Notes under the pieces: generated by a model | What the model saw: only the letters and a program-made list of their open reading frames with translations | Databases searched by the model: none | What the model was told of the DNA's origin: nothing | From: JANSYL01 sp965229695 | GTDB taxonomy: Bacteria; Pseudomonadota; Alphaproteobacteria; Rhodobacterales; Rhodobacteraceae | Direction of reading: 5' to 3' | Assembly (NCBI GenBank): GCA_965229695.1 | Contig: OZ245921.1 | Span: forward strand, 2,852,001 to 2,916,000 | Length of the DNA stretch: 64,000 bases | Shown: piece after piece, positions 25,296 to 33,523 of the stretch | Numbering within the stretch: the first letter of the stretch is position 1 | How the letters are laid out: each line of letters starts with the position of its first letter | Program-made: the position numbers and the translations under genes

Positions 25296-26384
25296 ATGGC
25301 ACAGATCACACTCAGCAATCTGGCGCATTCCTATCTCCCCAATCCTGGCGGCGAAGATGATTACGCGCTGAAACAGCTGGATCACGTCTGGAACGATGGC
25401 GAGGCTTACGCCCTTCTGGGCGCGTCGGGATGTGGGAAATCCACGCTTCTCAACATTATCTCGGGGCTTTTGATCCCATCGCGGGGCCGCATTTTGTTCG
25501 GCGACCGCGACGTGACCGATGCCCCCACGGCCGAGCGGAACATTGCCCAGGTGTTCCAGTTCCCGGTCGTCTACGACACGATGACCGTGCACGATAATCT
25601 GGCCTTCCCGCTGCGCAATCGTGGTGCTGATCCAAACTATGTCGCCCAGCGCGTGCAGGACATCGCCCGCATGATTGGCATGGAGGGTGAGTTGAAGCGC
25701 CGGGCCCGTGGTCTGACCGCCGATGCGAAACAAAAGATTTCGCTCGGGCGTGGGATGGTGCGCGAGGATGTGAACGCGCTTTTGTTCGATGAGCCGCTGA
25801 CGGTGATCGATCCGCATATGAAATGGGAGCTGCGCACCCAACTCAAAAGCCTGCATCACGAGTTTGGTCACACGATGATCTATGTGACCCATGACCAGAC
25901 CGAAGCACTGACCTTCGCCGACAAGGTTGTGGTGATGCACGACGGCCGCGTCGTTCAGATCGGCACGCCGGAAGAGTTGTTCCAGCGGCCCGAGCATACG
26001 TTCGTAGGCTATTTCATCGGATCGCCGGGCATGAATCTTTTGCCCGCAACCGTCGATGGCACGACGGCCAAGGTTGCGGGGCACGAGGTGTTTCTGGGCA
26101 AGGGCTATGGCCCAGTCAGCGGCAAGGTCGAAATCGGCGTGCGCCCCGAATTCGTGCGTCTGGCCCAGGAGGGCGCCGGTCTGCCCGCACGCATCCGCCG
26201 TGTGGAAGACGTCGGTCGACACAAGATCGCCCGGGTCGAGGTCGAGGGCGAAAAGCTCGATGCGATCCTGGCCGAGGAAGAACAGATCCCGTCGGAAAAC
26301 GTTGTCGTGCGTTTCGATCCGGCCGGCATCAACGTTTATTCAGATGACTGGCGCGTGGCGCCCGCGGGGGAGGAAGCGGCATGA
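25296..26384 (+). CDS. glpT: Glycerol ABC transporter ATPase GlpT
   Basis: A 362-residue ABC ATPase. Walker A is canonical (GASGCGKST, residues 42-50), Walker B is ALLFDEP (161-167), and the switch His199 is present in YVTHDQTEAL. The signature motif is degenerate: LTADAKQKISLGRGM stands where LSGGQ is expected (about 140-146). With GlpS it would form one complete nucleotide site (GlpT Walker and His with GlpS LSGGQ) and one degenerate site. The ATG at 25296 lies 10 bases after the glpS stop; its own stop overlaps glpP by 4 bases. It is not the glycerol-3-phosphate antiporter that shares the symbol. Confidence 0.9.
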   Translation: MAQITLSNLAHSYLPNPGGEDDYALKQLDHVWNDGEAYALLGASGCGKSTLLNIISGLLIPSRGRILFGDRDVTDAPTAERNIAQVFQFPVVYDTMTVHDNLAFPLRNRGADPNYVAQRVQDIARMIGMEGELKRRARGLTADAKQKISLGRGMVREDVNALLFDEPLTVIDPHMKWELRTQLKSLHHEFGHTMIYVTHDQTEALTFADKVVVMHDGRVVQIGTPEELFQRPEHTFVGYFIGSPGMNLLPATVDGTTAKVAGHEVFLGKGYGPVSGKVEIGVRPEFVRLAQEGAGLPARIRRVEDVGRHKIARVEVEGEKLDAILAEEEQIPSENVVVRFDPAGINVYSDDWRVAPAGEEAA

Positions 26385-27253
26385 ACAAGACGGTTAATCA
26401 TAAGGCTTGGTTCCTGGTGCTGCCGGTGGTGATCTTGGTGGCCTTTTCGGCCGTCATCCCGCTGATGACGGTGGTGAATTACTCGGTGCAGGACACCTTT
26501 GGCGGCAACCAGTTTTTCCCCGTTGGGCTAGAGTGGTTCAAAGAAACGCTAAGCTCTGAACGGCTTTGGGGGTCTTTCCAGCGCCAGATCATCTTCTCGG
26601 CGATCATTTTGGCGATTCAGGTGCCGTTGGGCATCGTCATCGCGCTGAACATGCCGAAACAGGGCATTTGGGTGCCGGTCTGTCTGGTGTTGATGTCTCT
26701 GCCGCTTTTGATCCCGTGGAACGTGGTTGGCACGATCTGGCAGATCTTTGGCCGTGTCGATATTGGCTTGCTCGGCCACACGCTTAGCAATCTGGGCATT
26801 GATTACAACTATACCCAAGACGCGGTGGATGCGTGGATCACGTTGATCGTGATGGATGTCTGGCATTGGACCTCGTTGGTCGCGTTGTTGGCCTATGCCG
26901 GGCTGCAATCGATCCCCGAAGCTTATTACCAGGCGGCCAAGATCGACCAAGCAAGCCGTTGGAAGGTGTTCCGCTATATCGAACTGCCCAAAATGCAGGG
27001 CGTTCTGATGATCGCCATTCTGCTGCGGTTCATGGACAGTTTCATGATCTATACCGAGCCTTTTGTGGTCACCGGCGGCGGGCCCGGCAGCTCGACCAAC
27101 TTCCTGTCGATTGACTTGGTGAACATGGCAATCAACCAGTTCAACCTGGGCCCGGCAGCCGCCTATTCGATCATGTACTACCTGGTCATCCTATTGATTT
27201 GTTACGTGTTCTACACCGTGATGACCAATCTCGACAAAAGGGATGGCGTCTGA
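26381..27253 (+). CDS. glpP: Glycerol ABC transporter permease GlpP
   Basis: A 290-residue inner-membrane permease with six hydrophobic segments of the MalF type, starting AWFLVLPVVILVAFSAVIP. The EAA coupling loop that contacts the ATPases is clear (EAYYQAAKIDQASRWKVFRYIELP, read across the loop). It overlaps glpT by 4 bases and glpQ by 1 base (TGATG), so subunit synthesis is tightly coupled. Confidence 0.92.
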   Translation: MNKTVNHKAWFLVLPVVILVAFSAVIPLMTVVNYSVQDTFGGNQFFPVGLEWFKETLSSERLWGSFQRQIIFSAIILAIQVPLGIVIALNMPKQGIWVPVCLVLMSLPLLIPWNVVGTIWQIFGRVDIGLLGHTLSNLGIDYNYTQDAVDAWITLIVMDVWHWTSLVALLAYAGLQSIPEAYYQAAKIDQASRWKVFRYIELPKMQGVLMIAILLRFMDSFMIYTEPFVVTGGGPGSSTNFLSIDLVNMAINQFNLGPAAAYSIMYYLVILLICYVFYTVMTNLDKRDGV

Positions 27254-28101
27254 TGTCTACTGCCTCCGTGAATGCTGCCAGCCGCCCGAGCGTCGGCATC
27301 AAGGTCAACAAGAAGGCCATCGTCATGGTCCTCTATCTGATCTTCCTGCTGCTGCCGATCTACTGGCTTTTGAACATGAGCCTGAAGACCAATGCCGAGA
27401 TTCTGGGCGATTTCAGCCTCTGGCCTCGGGATTTGACCTTCGAGAATTACCGCACGATCCTGACCGACCCGAGCTGGTACTCAGGCTATATCAACTCGAT
27501 CATCTATGTGACCTTGAACACCGTGATCTCGGTCACGGTTGCGCTGCCCGCGGCCTATGCCTTCAGCCGGTATAGCTTCATGGGAGACAAGCATTTGTTC
27601 TTCTGGCTGCTGACGAATCGGATGGCCCCGCCGGCGGTCTTCGCTCTGCCGTTCTTCCAGCTTTATTCCTCGGTCGGGTTGTTTGACACCCATATCGCCG
27701 TGGCGCTGGCCCACTGCCTGTTCAACGTGCCGCTTGCGGTTTGGATCTTGGAGGGGTTCATGCGCGGCGTTCCCAAAGAGATCGACGAGACCGCCTATAT
27801 CGACGGCTATAGCTTTGGCCGCTTCTTCACCAAAATCTTCATGCCCTTGATCGCCTCGGGCATCGGTGTGGCGGCGTTCTTCTGCTTCATGTTCTCATGG
27901 GTGGAGCTGCTTCTGTCGCGTACGCTGACGGCAACCGAGGCCAAGCCGATCGCCGCCACGATGACGCGGACGGTCGGGGCCTCGGGCATCGATTGGGGCG
28001 TCTTGGCCGCTGCGGGGGTGCTGACGCTGATCCCCGGCGCTTTGGTCATCTATTTCGTCCGCAACTACATCGCCAAGGGCTTTGCCCTGGGCCGCGTTTG
28101 A
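27253..28101 (+). CDS. glpQ: Glycerol ABC transporter permease GlpQ
   Basis: A 282-residue MalG-type permease with six membrane segments (AIVMVLYLIFLLLPIYWLLN first). The EAA loop is KEIDETAYIDGYSFGRFFTKIFMP, read across the turn. The ATG at 27253 shares its A with the glpP stop. It pairs with GlpP as the translocation channel. It is not the glycerophosphodiesterase that carries the same symbol in E. coli. Confidence 0.92.
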   Translation: MSTASVNAASRPSVGIKVNKKAIVMVLYLIFLLLPIYWLLNMSLKTNAEILGDFSLWPRDLTFENYRTILTDPSWYSGYINSIIYVTLNTVISVTVALPAAYAFSRYSFMGDKHLFFWLLTNRMAPPAVFALPFFQLYSSVGLFDTHIAVALAHCLFNVPLAVWILEGFMRGVPKEIDETAYIDGYSFGRFFTKIFMPLIASGIGVAAFFCFMFSWVELLLSRTLTATEAKPIAATMTRTVGASGIDWGVLAAAGVLTLIPGALVIYFVRNYIAKGFALGRV

Positions 28102-28128
28102 TCAACTGCAACAGGAAGGAGCGTACAC

Positions 28129-28401
28129 ATGGCATGGATGGCATGGACATTAGAAACCGCGATCTTCTTCGGCGTGATCGCCGCAATCCTGAGTGTCATG
28201 ACATTCTTGGCAATCAAATACCCGGAGACGCCGCGCACCGGCATTCTTCGGATCGAAACGACCCGTGGTGACCGGTTGTTCATCACGCTTCTGGGCTCTG
28301 CTTTTATCAACCTGATCTGGTTGGGCCTGGAGGTCGGACCGCAGCCCTATGCGCTGCTTGTCTGTCTTGCTTACGGTGTGGCGGTGTTCCGCTGGGTCTA
28401 G
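28129..28401 (+). CDS. glpU: Small membrane protein GlpU (DUF2160)
   Basis: A 90-residue protein with three hydrophobic stretches (ETAIFFGVIAAILSVMTFLA, LFITLLGSAFINLIWLGLEV split by a Gly, and YALLVCLAYGVAVFRW). It matches DUF2160, found only with glycerol ABC transporters of the GlpSTPQV type. Its role is unknown; an accessory to the permease is likely. It lies between glpQ and glpV, after the ribosome-binding site AAGGAG. Confidence 0.85.
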   Translation: MAWMAWTLETAIFFGVIAAILSVMTFLAIKYPETPRTGILRIETTRGDRLFITLLGSAFINLIWLGLEVGPQPYALLVCLAYGVAVFRWV

Positions 28402-28490
28402 CAAGTCGCTTAGGAGCGGCGGCCTGCCACTCTGCAAAACAACAGGCCGCCTAAGACAGAAACCGTTTTTTCTATCCAAGGGAGGAATTA

Positions 28491-30200
28491 ATGAAACGGA
28501 CCTTAACTTCAACCTCTGCGCTCGCGGTGGCCCTGTCACTTTCCGTGACACCCGTGTTCGCAGATATGGATGCCGCAACGGCCTTTCTGGACGAACATAT
28601 CGAGTATTCGGTTCTGAGCCGCGAGGAACAGGAAGCCGAGATGCAGTGGTTCATCGACGCCGCTGCGCCGTTCCAAGGCATGGAAATCCAGGTGGTGTCC
28701 GAGACGATCACCACCCATGAATGGGAAGCCAACGTGCTCGCGCCCGCCTTCACGGCGATCACGGGCATCCAGGTGACCCACGATCTGATCGGCGAAGGCG
28801 ATGTTGTGGAGCGTCTGCAAACGCAAATGCAGACCGGGCAGAACATCTATGATGCTTATGTCAACGACTCCGACCTGATCGGCACGCATTGGCGCTATCA
28901 GCAGGTGCGCAACCTGACCGATTGGATGGCGGGCGAAGGTGCCTCGGTGACCAACCCGAACCTGAACCTCGATGATTTCATCGGGCTTCAGTTCACCACC
29001 GGTCCCGATGGGTTGCTTTACCAGCTGCCCGACCAGCAGTTCGCGAACCTCTACTGGTTCCGCTATGACTGGTTCACCGATCCCGACATCATGGCCGAGT
29101 TCGAAGCAGAATACGGTTATCCGCTGGGTGTTCCGGTCAACTGGTCCGCCTATGAGGATATCGCCGAGTTCTTCACCGGTCGCGAGATCGATGGTCAGAC
29201 CGTCTATGGCCATATGGATTACGGACGTCGCGATCCGTCGCTTGGCTGGCGCTTCACCGACGCCTGGATGTCGATGGCCGGCATGGGTGACATTGGCGAG
29301 CCCAACGGCCTGCCGGTCGATGAATGGGGCATTCGCGTCAACGAAAACAGCCAGCCCGTCGGCTCCTGCGTTGCCCGTGGTGGCGCCACCAACGGCCCGG
29401 CTGCGGTTTATGCGATCGAAAGCTACGTCAACTGGCTCAACAACTTCGCGCCGCCTGAAGCTGCTGGCATGAACTTCTCCGAAGCGGGCCCGATCCCGGC
29501 CCAGGGCGGGATTGCACAGCAGATGTTCTGGTACACCGCCTTTACCGCCGACATGGTGGGTGAAGGGGCTTCGGCTGTCCTGAACGACGATGGTACCCCG
29601 CGCTGGCGCATGGCGCCCAGCCCGCATGGTGTCTATTGGCGCGAAGGTCAGAAGATTGGCTATCAGGATGCAGGTTCCTGGACGCTGATGCAGTCGACCC
29701 CGGTCGACCGTGCCCAGGCCGCATGGCTCTATGCACAGTTCGTGACCTCGATGACCGTCGATTTGCAGAAGTCCCATGTGGGTCTGACCTTCATCCGTGA
29801 ATCGTCGATCAACCACGAAAGCTTCACCGAGCGTGCGCCGCTTCTGGGTGGTCTGGTCGAGTTCTACCGCTCGCCCGCACGGGTTCAGTGGTCACCGACC
29901 GGCACCAATGTTCCGGACTATCCGCGCCTGGCACCGCTTTGGTGGCAGAACATTGGGGATGCATCCTCGGGTGCGCTGTCGGCACAAGAAGCGCTCGACA
30001 ACCTCTGCGCCCAGCAAGAAGCCGTTCTGGCCCGGCTTGAGCGTGCAGGCGTCCAAGGCGATATCGGCCCGGTCCTGAATGATGAGATGGACCCCGAGTT
30101 CTGGCTGTCTCAGCCGGGCTCGCCCCAGGCCGCGCTGGAGAACGAGGACGAAGAGCCGATCACGATCAGCTATGACGAACTGATCCAGTCCTGGCAGTAA
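28491..30200 (+). CDS. glpV: Glycerol ABC transporter periplasmic binding protein GlpV
   Basis: A 569-residue periplasmic binding protein, larger than typical sugar-binding proteins, with a signal peptide ending near residue 24 (LSLSVTPVFA). The mature part starts with an acidic helical stretch (EEQEAEMQWFIDAAAPFQG) seen in GlpV homologues, followed by the two-lobed binding fold with many Trp and Tyr that could stack on glycerol. GGGAGGAATTA precedes the ATG. It is the last gene of the operon and is followed by a strong intrinsic terminator. Confidence 0.92.
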   Translation: MKRTLTSTSALAVALSLSVTPVFADMDAATAFLDEHIEYSVLSREEQEAEMQWFIDAAAPFQGMEIQVVSETITTHEWEANVLAPAFTAITGIQVTHDLIGEGDVVERLQTQMQTGQNIYDAYVNDSDLIGTHWRYQQVRNLTDWMAGEGASVTNPNLNLDDFIGLQFTTGPDGLLYQLPDQQFANLYWFRYDWFTDPDIMAEFEAEYGYPLGVPVNWSAYEDIAEFFTGREIDGQTVYGHMDYGRRDPSLGWRFTDAWMSMAGMGDIGEPNGLPVDEWGIRVNENSQPVGSCVARGGATNGPAAVYAIESYVNWLNNFAPPEAAGMNFSEAGPIPAQGGIAQQMFWYTAFTADMVGEGASAVLNDDGTPRWRMAPSPHGVYWREGQKIGYQDAGSWTLMQSTPVDRAQAAWLYAQFVTSMTVDLQKSHVGLTFIRESSINHESFTERAPLLGGLVEFYRSPARVQWSPTGTNVPDYPRLAPLWWQNIGDASSGALSAQEALDNLCAQQEAVLARLERAGVQGDIGPVLNDEMDPEFWLSQPGSPQAALENEDEEPITISYDELIQSWQ

Positions 30201-30233
30201 GTCTACTCCCTGTCAGCATTTTTGCTGATCCCT

Positions 30234-30263
30234 GCCGGAGCCCACGCGGCTCCGGCTTTTTTT
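30234..30263 (+). terminator. Rho-independent terminator of the glp operon
   Basis: GCCGGAGCC and GGCTCCGGC form a perfect 9-bp stem with a 5-base loop, followed directly by seven T (30257-30263). A small upstream hairpin (TCAGC...GCTGA, from 30213) may add to it. It lies 34 bases after the glpV stop. Confidence 0.95.
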
Positions 30264-30314
30264 GCACTTAAGGGTATGGGGCGCTGACCGCCCTTCCGCT
30301 GACCGTGAAATCTG

Positions 30315-31481
30315 ATGTATGGCTTGGTTCCGATGACACCGTTTTCCATCCAATGCCCAACCGCGATCCATTTCGGATCTGGTACCCTGCCGAACCTACC
30401 TGCTTTGATCGGCGGGCGCGTCGGCACAATCGCCTTTCTGCGCGGGGCAAGTGGCACGGCCAGCGCACCGGCGGTTCAAGCGCTTGGTGAGATCGCCGCG
30501 CCCGTGCTGCAGATCCCTGTTGTGGGCGAACCCTCGATCACCTCGGTCAACGACGCCTTTGCCGCCTGTGAAGGCCACGACATCACCCATGTGGTGGCCT
30601 GTGGGGGTGGCTCGGTCCTCGACACCGCCAAAGCGCTCGCCATTTGCCTTTCGCGGCAAGCTGCGCTGCCCGAGCGCTTTGCGGAGATCCCAAGTGACCA
30701 TCTTGCACATCGCACCACACCGCAGCTTATCGCTCTGCCAACAACCGCAGGCACCGGGGCCGAGGTGACATCAAACGCGGTCCTCTCGGTCGAGGTTGAC
30801 CGATCCAAAACCAGTCTGCGGGGGCGCGCGCTCTTCCCGGATATTGCCCTTGTCGACCCGGACCTGCTGGCCTCGGCGCCCAAAGCGGTCCTGTTGCACT
30901 CCGGGCTCGACGCGGTGGTGCAAACCGTCGAAGCCTACACCTCTCGCATGGCAACACCGTTTTCCGATGCACTGACCGAGCCGAATATCCGCAGGGGGCT
31001 CACGGCGCTCAAACGGGTCGTCGAAGGGCCGACAATCGAGGATCTGACCCAAATCGCTTGGGTCAGCCTGTCAAGCGGGCTGGCGCTGGCCAATTCCGGG
31101 CTGGGCGCGGCCCATGGGCTGGCCGCTGTCCTTGGGGCCGAGCTTGGTGCCCCCCATGGCGCGCTCTGCGGGCGGTTGATCGGCCCGGTGCTTGAACAAA
31201 ACCGCGCGCGCGCCGGGGAGGGCACCCAGATCGCGATCAAACTTGACACGTGCCTCCATGCCATTTCAGCCCAGTTTCCAAGCCGCGCACCCAACGCCCC
31301 ATTGCAGGGCTTTTATGAATGGACCGACACACACGGCTTGCCGCGTTTGGGGGCCTTTGGTGCAATCGAGGCTGATCTGCCTGGCCTCGCCCAGCGCGGC
31401 CTAAAGGCCTCATCAACGCAGAAAAACGCAATCCCGGCGCGCGAAGACGACCTGCTGGCCGTGCTGCGCAAAGCGCTTTAA
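30315..31481 (+). CDS. Iron-type (group III) alcohol dehydrogenase / maleylacetate-reductase-like
   Basis: A 388-residue NAD(P)-dependent dehydrogenase of the Fe-ADH superfamily. The nucleotide-binding motif is VACGGGSVLDTAKA, and the family pattern PTTAGTGAEVTSNAVLS is present. Metal-site residues are Asp in SGLDAVVQ and His in AAHGLA and APHGAL; the second ligand position (His in FucO) is Gln here, as in some other members. The substrate cannot be set by sequence. It follows the glp terminator and could use glycerol-like alcohols or a ring-cleavage product; both are guesses. The best start is near 30315-30333. Confidence 0.82.
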   Translation: MYGLVPMTPFSIQCPTAIHFGSGTLPNLPALIGGRVGTIAFLRGASGTASAPAVQALGEIAAPVLQIPVVGEPSITSVNDAFAACEGHDITHVVACGGGSVLDTAKALAICLSRQAALPERFAEIPSDHLAHRTTPQLIALPTTAGTGAEVTSNAVLSVEVDRSKTSLRGRALFPDIALVDPDLLASAPKAVLLHSGLDAVVQTVEAYTSRMATPFSDALTEPNIRRGLTALKRVVEGPTIEDLTQIAWVSLSSGLALANSGLGAAHGLAAVLGAELGAPHGALCGRLIGPVLEQNRARAGEGTQIAIKLDTCLHAISAQFPSRAPNAPLQGFYEWTDTHGLPRLGAFGAIEADLPGLAQRGLKASSTQKNAIPAREDDLLAVLRKAL

Positions 31482-31539
31482 CCTCTTCGAAACAAGCGCT
31501 TAATGCAGCCGCCTGGCTGGGTGGTTGCCCGTCAGCCCT

Positions 31540-32922
31540 TTAGCCCGACCAAAGTTCGGTCTCAGGATAGAACTGCGACCAGGCGAACCAGAACGCCTGA
31601 TGGCTGCCCAGATCGCTGCCATCAGCGCCCACGGCCCGCACGCCACCTGCATCGAGTTCCAGGCGTACGTTTTCGAACGCAATCTCGGCCCCTGCGGTCA
31701 AGGCAGCAATGGCTGTGCTGCGCTGGAACGCCACCGGCGTGCCCGAAGCCGTGATCACACCGATCACATCCTCATGCACCGCAAGCCTTGGGTCGACATC
31801 GCCAACCGGGAAGATCGGGCCATTGGCATCACGCCCGTTGCGAAAATCGAAATCCCGCCCAAGGGCCAGCGCCTCGACCAAGACCGTCGTCTCGGGATGC
31901 GCGTTCCGCCAGCTGGCCCAATCGGTGGTCACAACCGTTGCCTGTTCCAGTTCCAGCCCGATCTCGGCCAGGGGGCCGGTGACAGCGTGCCCCAGGAATG
32001 TGTCAAAGACAGAATAGGTGGTGATATCATACATCACCTTGTTCGACCGGATCAGCAGGCCCGATGTACGCAGCACGGGCCGCTCCACCCCGTCAGGCAT
32101 CCGGTCGGTGAAATAGGCCTGGGCCGCGCCGCAAAGCGTGCAATAGGGAATGCCCAGATCGCGCCCGCCAAGTGTGTCATTGACCATCTCGCGCACTTCC
32201 ATGATCTGGCGCGGATAGGCGCGGTATTCGCCATTCACCTCGACCCCGAAAACGATATCTTCATCCTCCAACCAGGTCGCATCCTCGGCACTGGACACGG
32301 CTGGGTTGTCCGCGGCGGGGATACACTGGTTGCACCAGCCATCGGTCGCGTCATAGGGCCGATCATCGATCAGCACCCCACCCCAAGAGACCAGGCGCCA
32401 GTCGATGTCGCCTTCGACAAAGATGCGATCCCATCCCGGCACAAACCCCGTGAAGATCGCGCGTTTGGTGTCCAAGTACCCGGGGTAGGCGGGGATATCC
32501 CAAGCAATCAGATGATCGGTCACCTGGTGCCAACGGCGGTTTGCCTCCAGCTCGATCTGCAGCAAATCAGCCGCTGCCAAGGCAATCAGTCGTTCATATC
32601 GCGGGTTCCAGGCAAAGCGCAGCAAATCGCTCAACACCCAGCCCAAACGGGGGTCGCCCGAGGCGATAATCGTATCCAGACCATCTTGCGCCTCCTGGCT
32701 CCAAAGCGATTGTTGGATGCTACCAGCCATCACCTGGGCCAAAGCGGTGTGGAGGTCTTCCGACAAAGGGCCGGAGGGGATCTCGGGCGGATGCCCAAAC
32801 TGCTCGATCACGTAATCGGGCAAGGGCGCGGGTTCTTCGGCGCTCAAGGGGGCGCTGAAAAGCGCATGAAAGGCCAGAAATGCGGCGCCCGATAGGCGGA
32901 GCAAGGAACCTGAAGCTGACAT
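31540..32922 (-). CDS. DUF3179 domain protein, exported
   Basis: A 460-residue protein with a signal peptide (SLLRLSGAAFLAFHALFSAPLSA). The conserved DUF3179 region is in the C-terminal half, with DGWCNQCIPAAD, VNGEYRAYPRQIM, the CxxC-containing PYCTLCGAAQAY, and DFRNGRDANGP. No biochemical function is known for this family. The ATG at 32922 places the signal peptide at the N-terminus; an ATG at 32952 adds ten polar residues. It is convergent with the dehydrogenase gene. Confidence 0.82.
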   Translation of the reverse strand: MSASGSLLRLSGAAFLAFHALFSAPLSAEEPAPLPDYVIEQFGHPPEIPSGPLSEDLHTALAQVMAGSIQQSLWSQEAQDGLDTIIASGDPRLGWVLSDLLRFAWNPRYERLIALAAADLLQIELEANRRWHQVTDHLIAWDIPAYPGYLDTKRAIFTGFVPGWDRIFVEGDIDWRLVSWGGVLIDDRPYDATDGWCNQCIPAADNPAVSSAEDATWLEDEDIVFGVEVNGEYRAYPRQIMEVREMVNDTLGGRDLGIPYCTLCGAAQAYFTDRMPDGVERPVLRTSGLLIRSNKVMYDITTYSVFDTFLGHAVTGPLAEIGLELEQATVVTTDWASWRNAHPETTVLVEALALGRDFDFRNGRDANGPIFPVGDVDPRLAVHEDVIGVITASGTPVAFQRSTAIAALTAGAEIAFENVRLELDAGGVRAVGADGSDLGSHQAFWFAWSQFYPETELWSG

Positions 32923-33363
32923 TGTGATGGACCCTTCTATGCGTGCATCCAATTACAAACGACACGTCCAACCGGGCGGAATAGGGCCGCAGGGTTGAGG
33001 GCAGATGTGCCATATACCAAATCAGTTTCGGATCAATCTTCCGGCACAGCCAATCACATCAGATCAGCAATCGGTGATCGGGTTGTTTAGGCGGCGCCGT
33101 GGTATGCTGTTTTGGAAGTATCGGCGGCCAGTGGTTTGCGGACAAAAATGCAACCCGACCATTCAGTATTGAGGGGTGCGCGAGGTTCGCCGCGTCACTT
33201 CTGCGCCCAAGTCATTGGTTTATCAGAAAAGCCGGGCGTATGGGTTCTTAGAGAGATGACTGGTTCCTCGTCCGCCTTTGGGTTCGCGGGGTGCTGTCCG
33301 CGCACTTCGATCGCAGCCTAAAGCCGTCGCAAAAATTCGGATTTTCAACTGGAAGGGTATGCG
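32923..33363. other. Gene-poor stretch between DUF3179 and tRNA-Glu
   Basis: About 440 bases with no convincing coding region. An open frame at 33112-33321 has no ribosome-binding site and unlike composition. Upstream of the DUF3179 start it must hold that gene's promoter, but I see no clear -35/-10 pair. No strong hairpin follows the tRNA. Confidence 0.5.
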
Positions 33364-33438
33364 TGGCAGCCCGTAGGGGAATCGAACCCCTCTTTCCAGG
33401 TTGAAAACCTGGCGTCCTAACCGATAGACGAACGGGCC
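33364..33438 (-). tRNA. tRNA-Glu (anticodon TTC)
   Basis: On the minus strand the sequence folds as a full cloverleaf: acceptor GGCCCGT paired with ACGGGCT (one G-U pair), anticodon stem CCAGG/CCTGG around the loop TTTTCAA with anticodon TTC, and a T arm with GGTTCGATTCC. The 3' CCA is encoded (TGG at 33364-33366 on the plus strand). It lies downstream of recJ on the same strand. Confidence 0.96.
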
Positions 33439-33523
33439 GTGCTGGCGTGGGGTGCTGTCTAGAAAAAGCTTTCGGGGGGTTCAAGCAGATTCTGCGCTGC
33501 CGGATGCGAAAAAATCAGGGGCT

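Noticed and set aside
31470..31501. Two AAGCGCTT palindromes (31471 and 31494), like one upstream of glpD at 22449
   Set aside because: They lie in and just after the dehydrogenase stop, between convergent genes, where an operator is unlikely; an 8-bp palindrome can recur by chance in 64 kb.
31525..32895. A 456-codon open frame antisense to the DUF3179 gene
   Set aside because: The protein has no recognisable domain and an odd His/Gln/Arg-rich composition; the minus-strand frame has a signal peptide and conserved DUF3179 motifs.
33112..33321. A 69-codon open frame near the tRNA gene
   Set aside because: No ribosome-binding site, no conserved features, and composition unlike coding DNA in this window.
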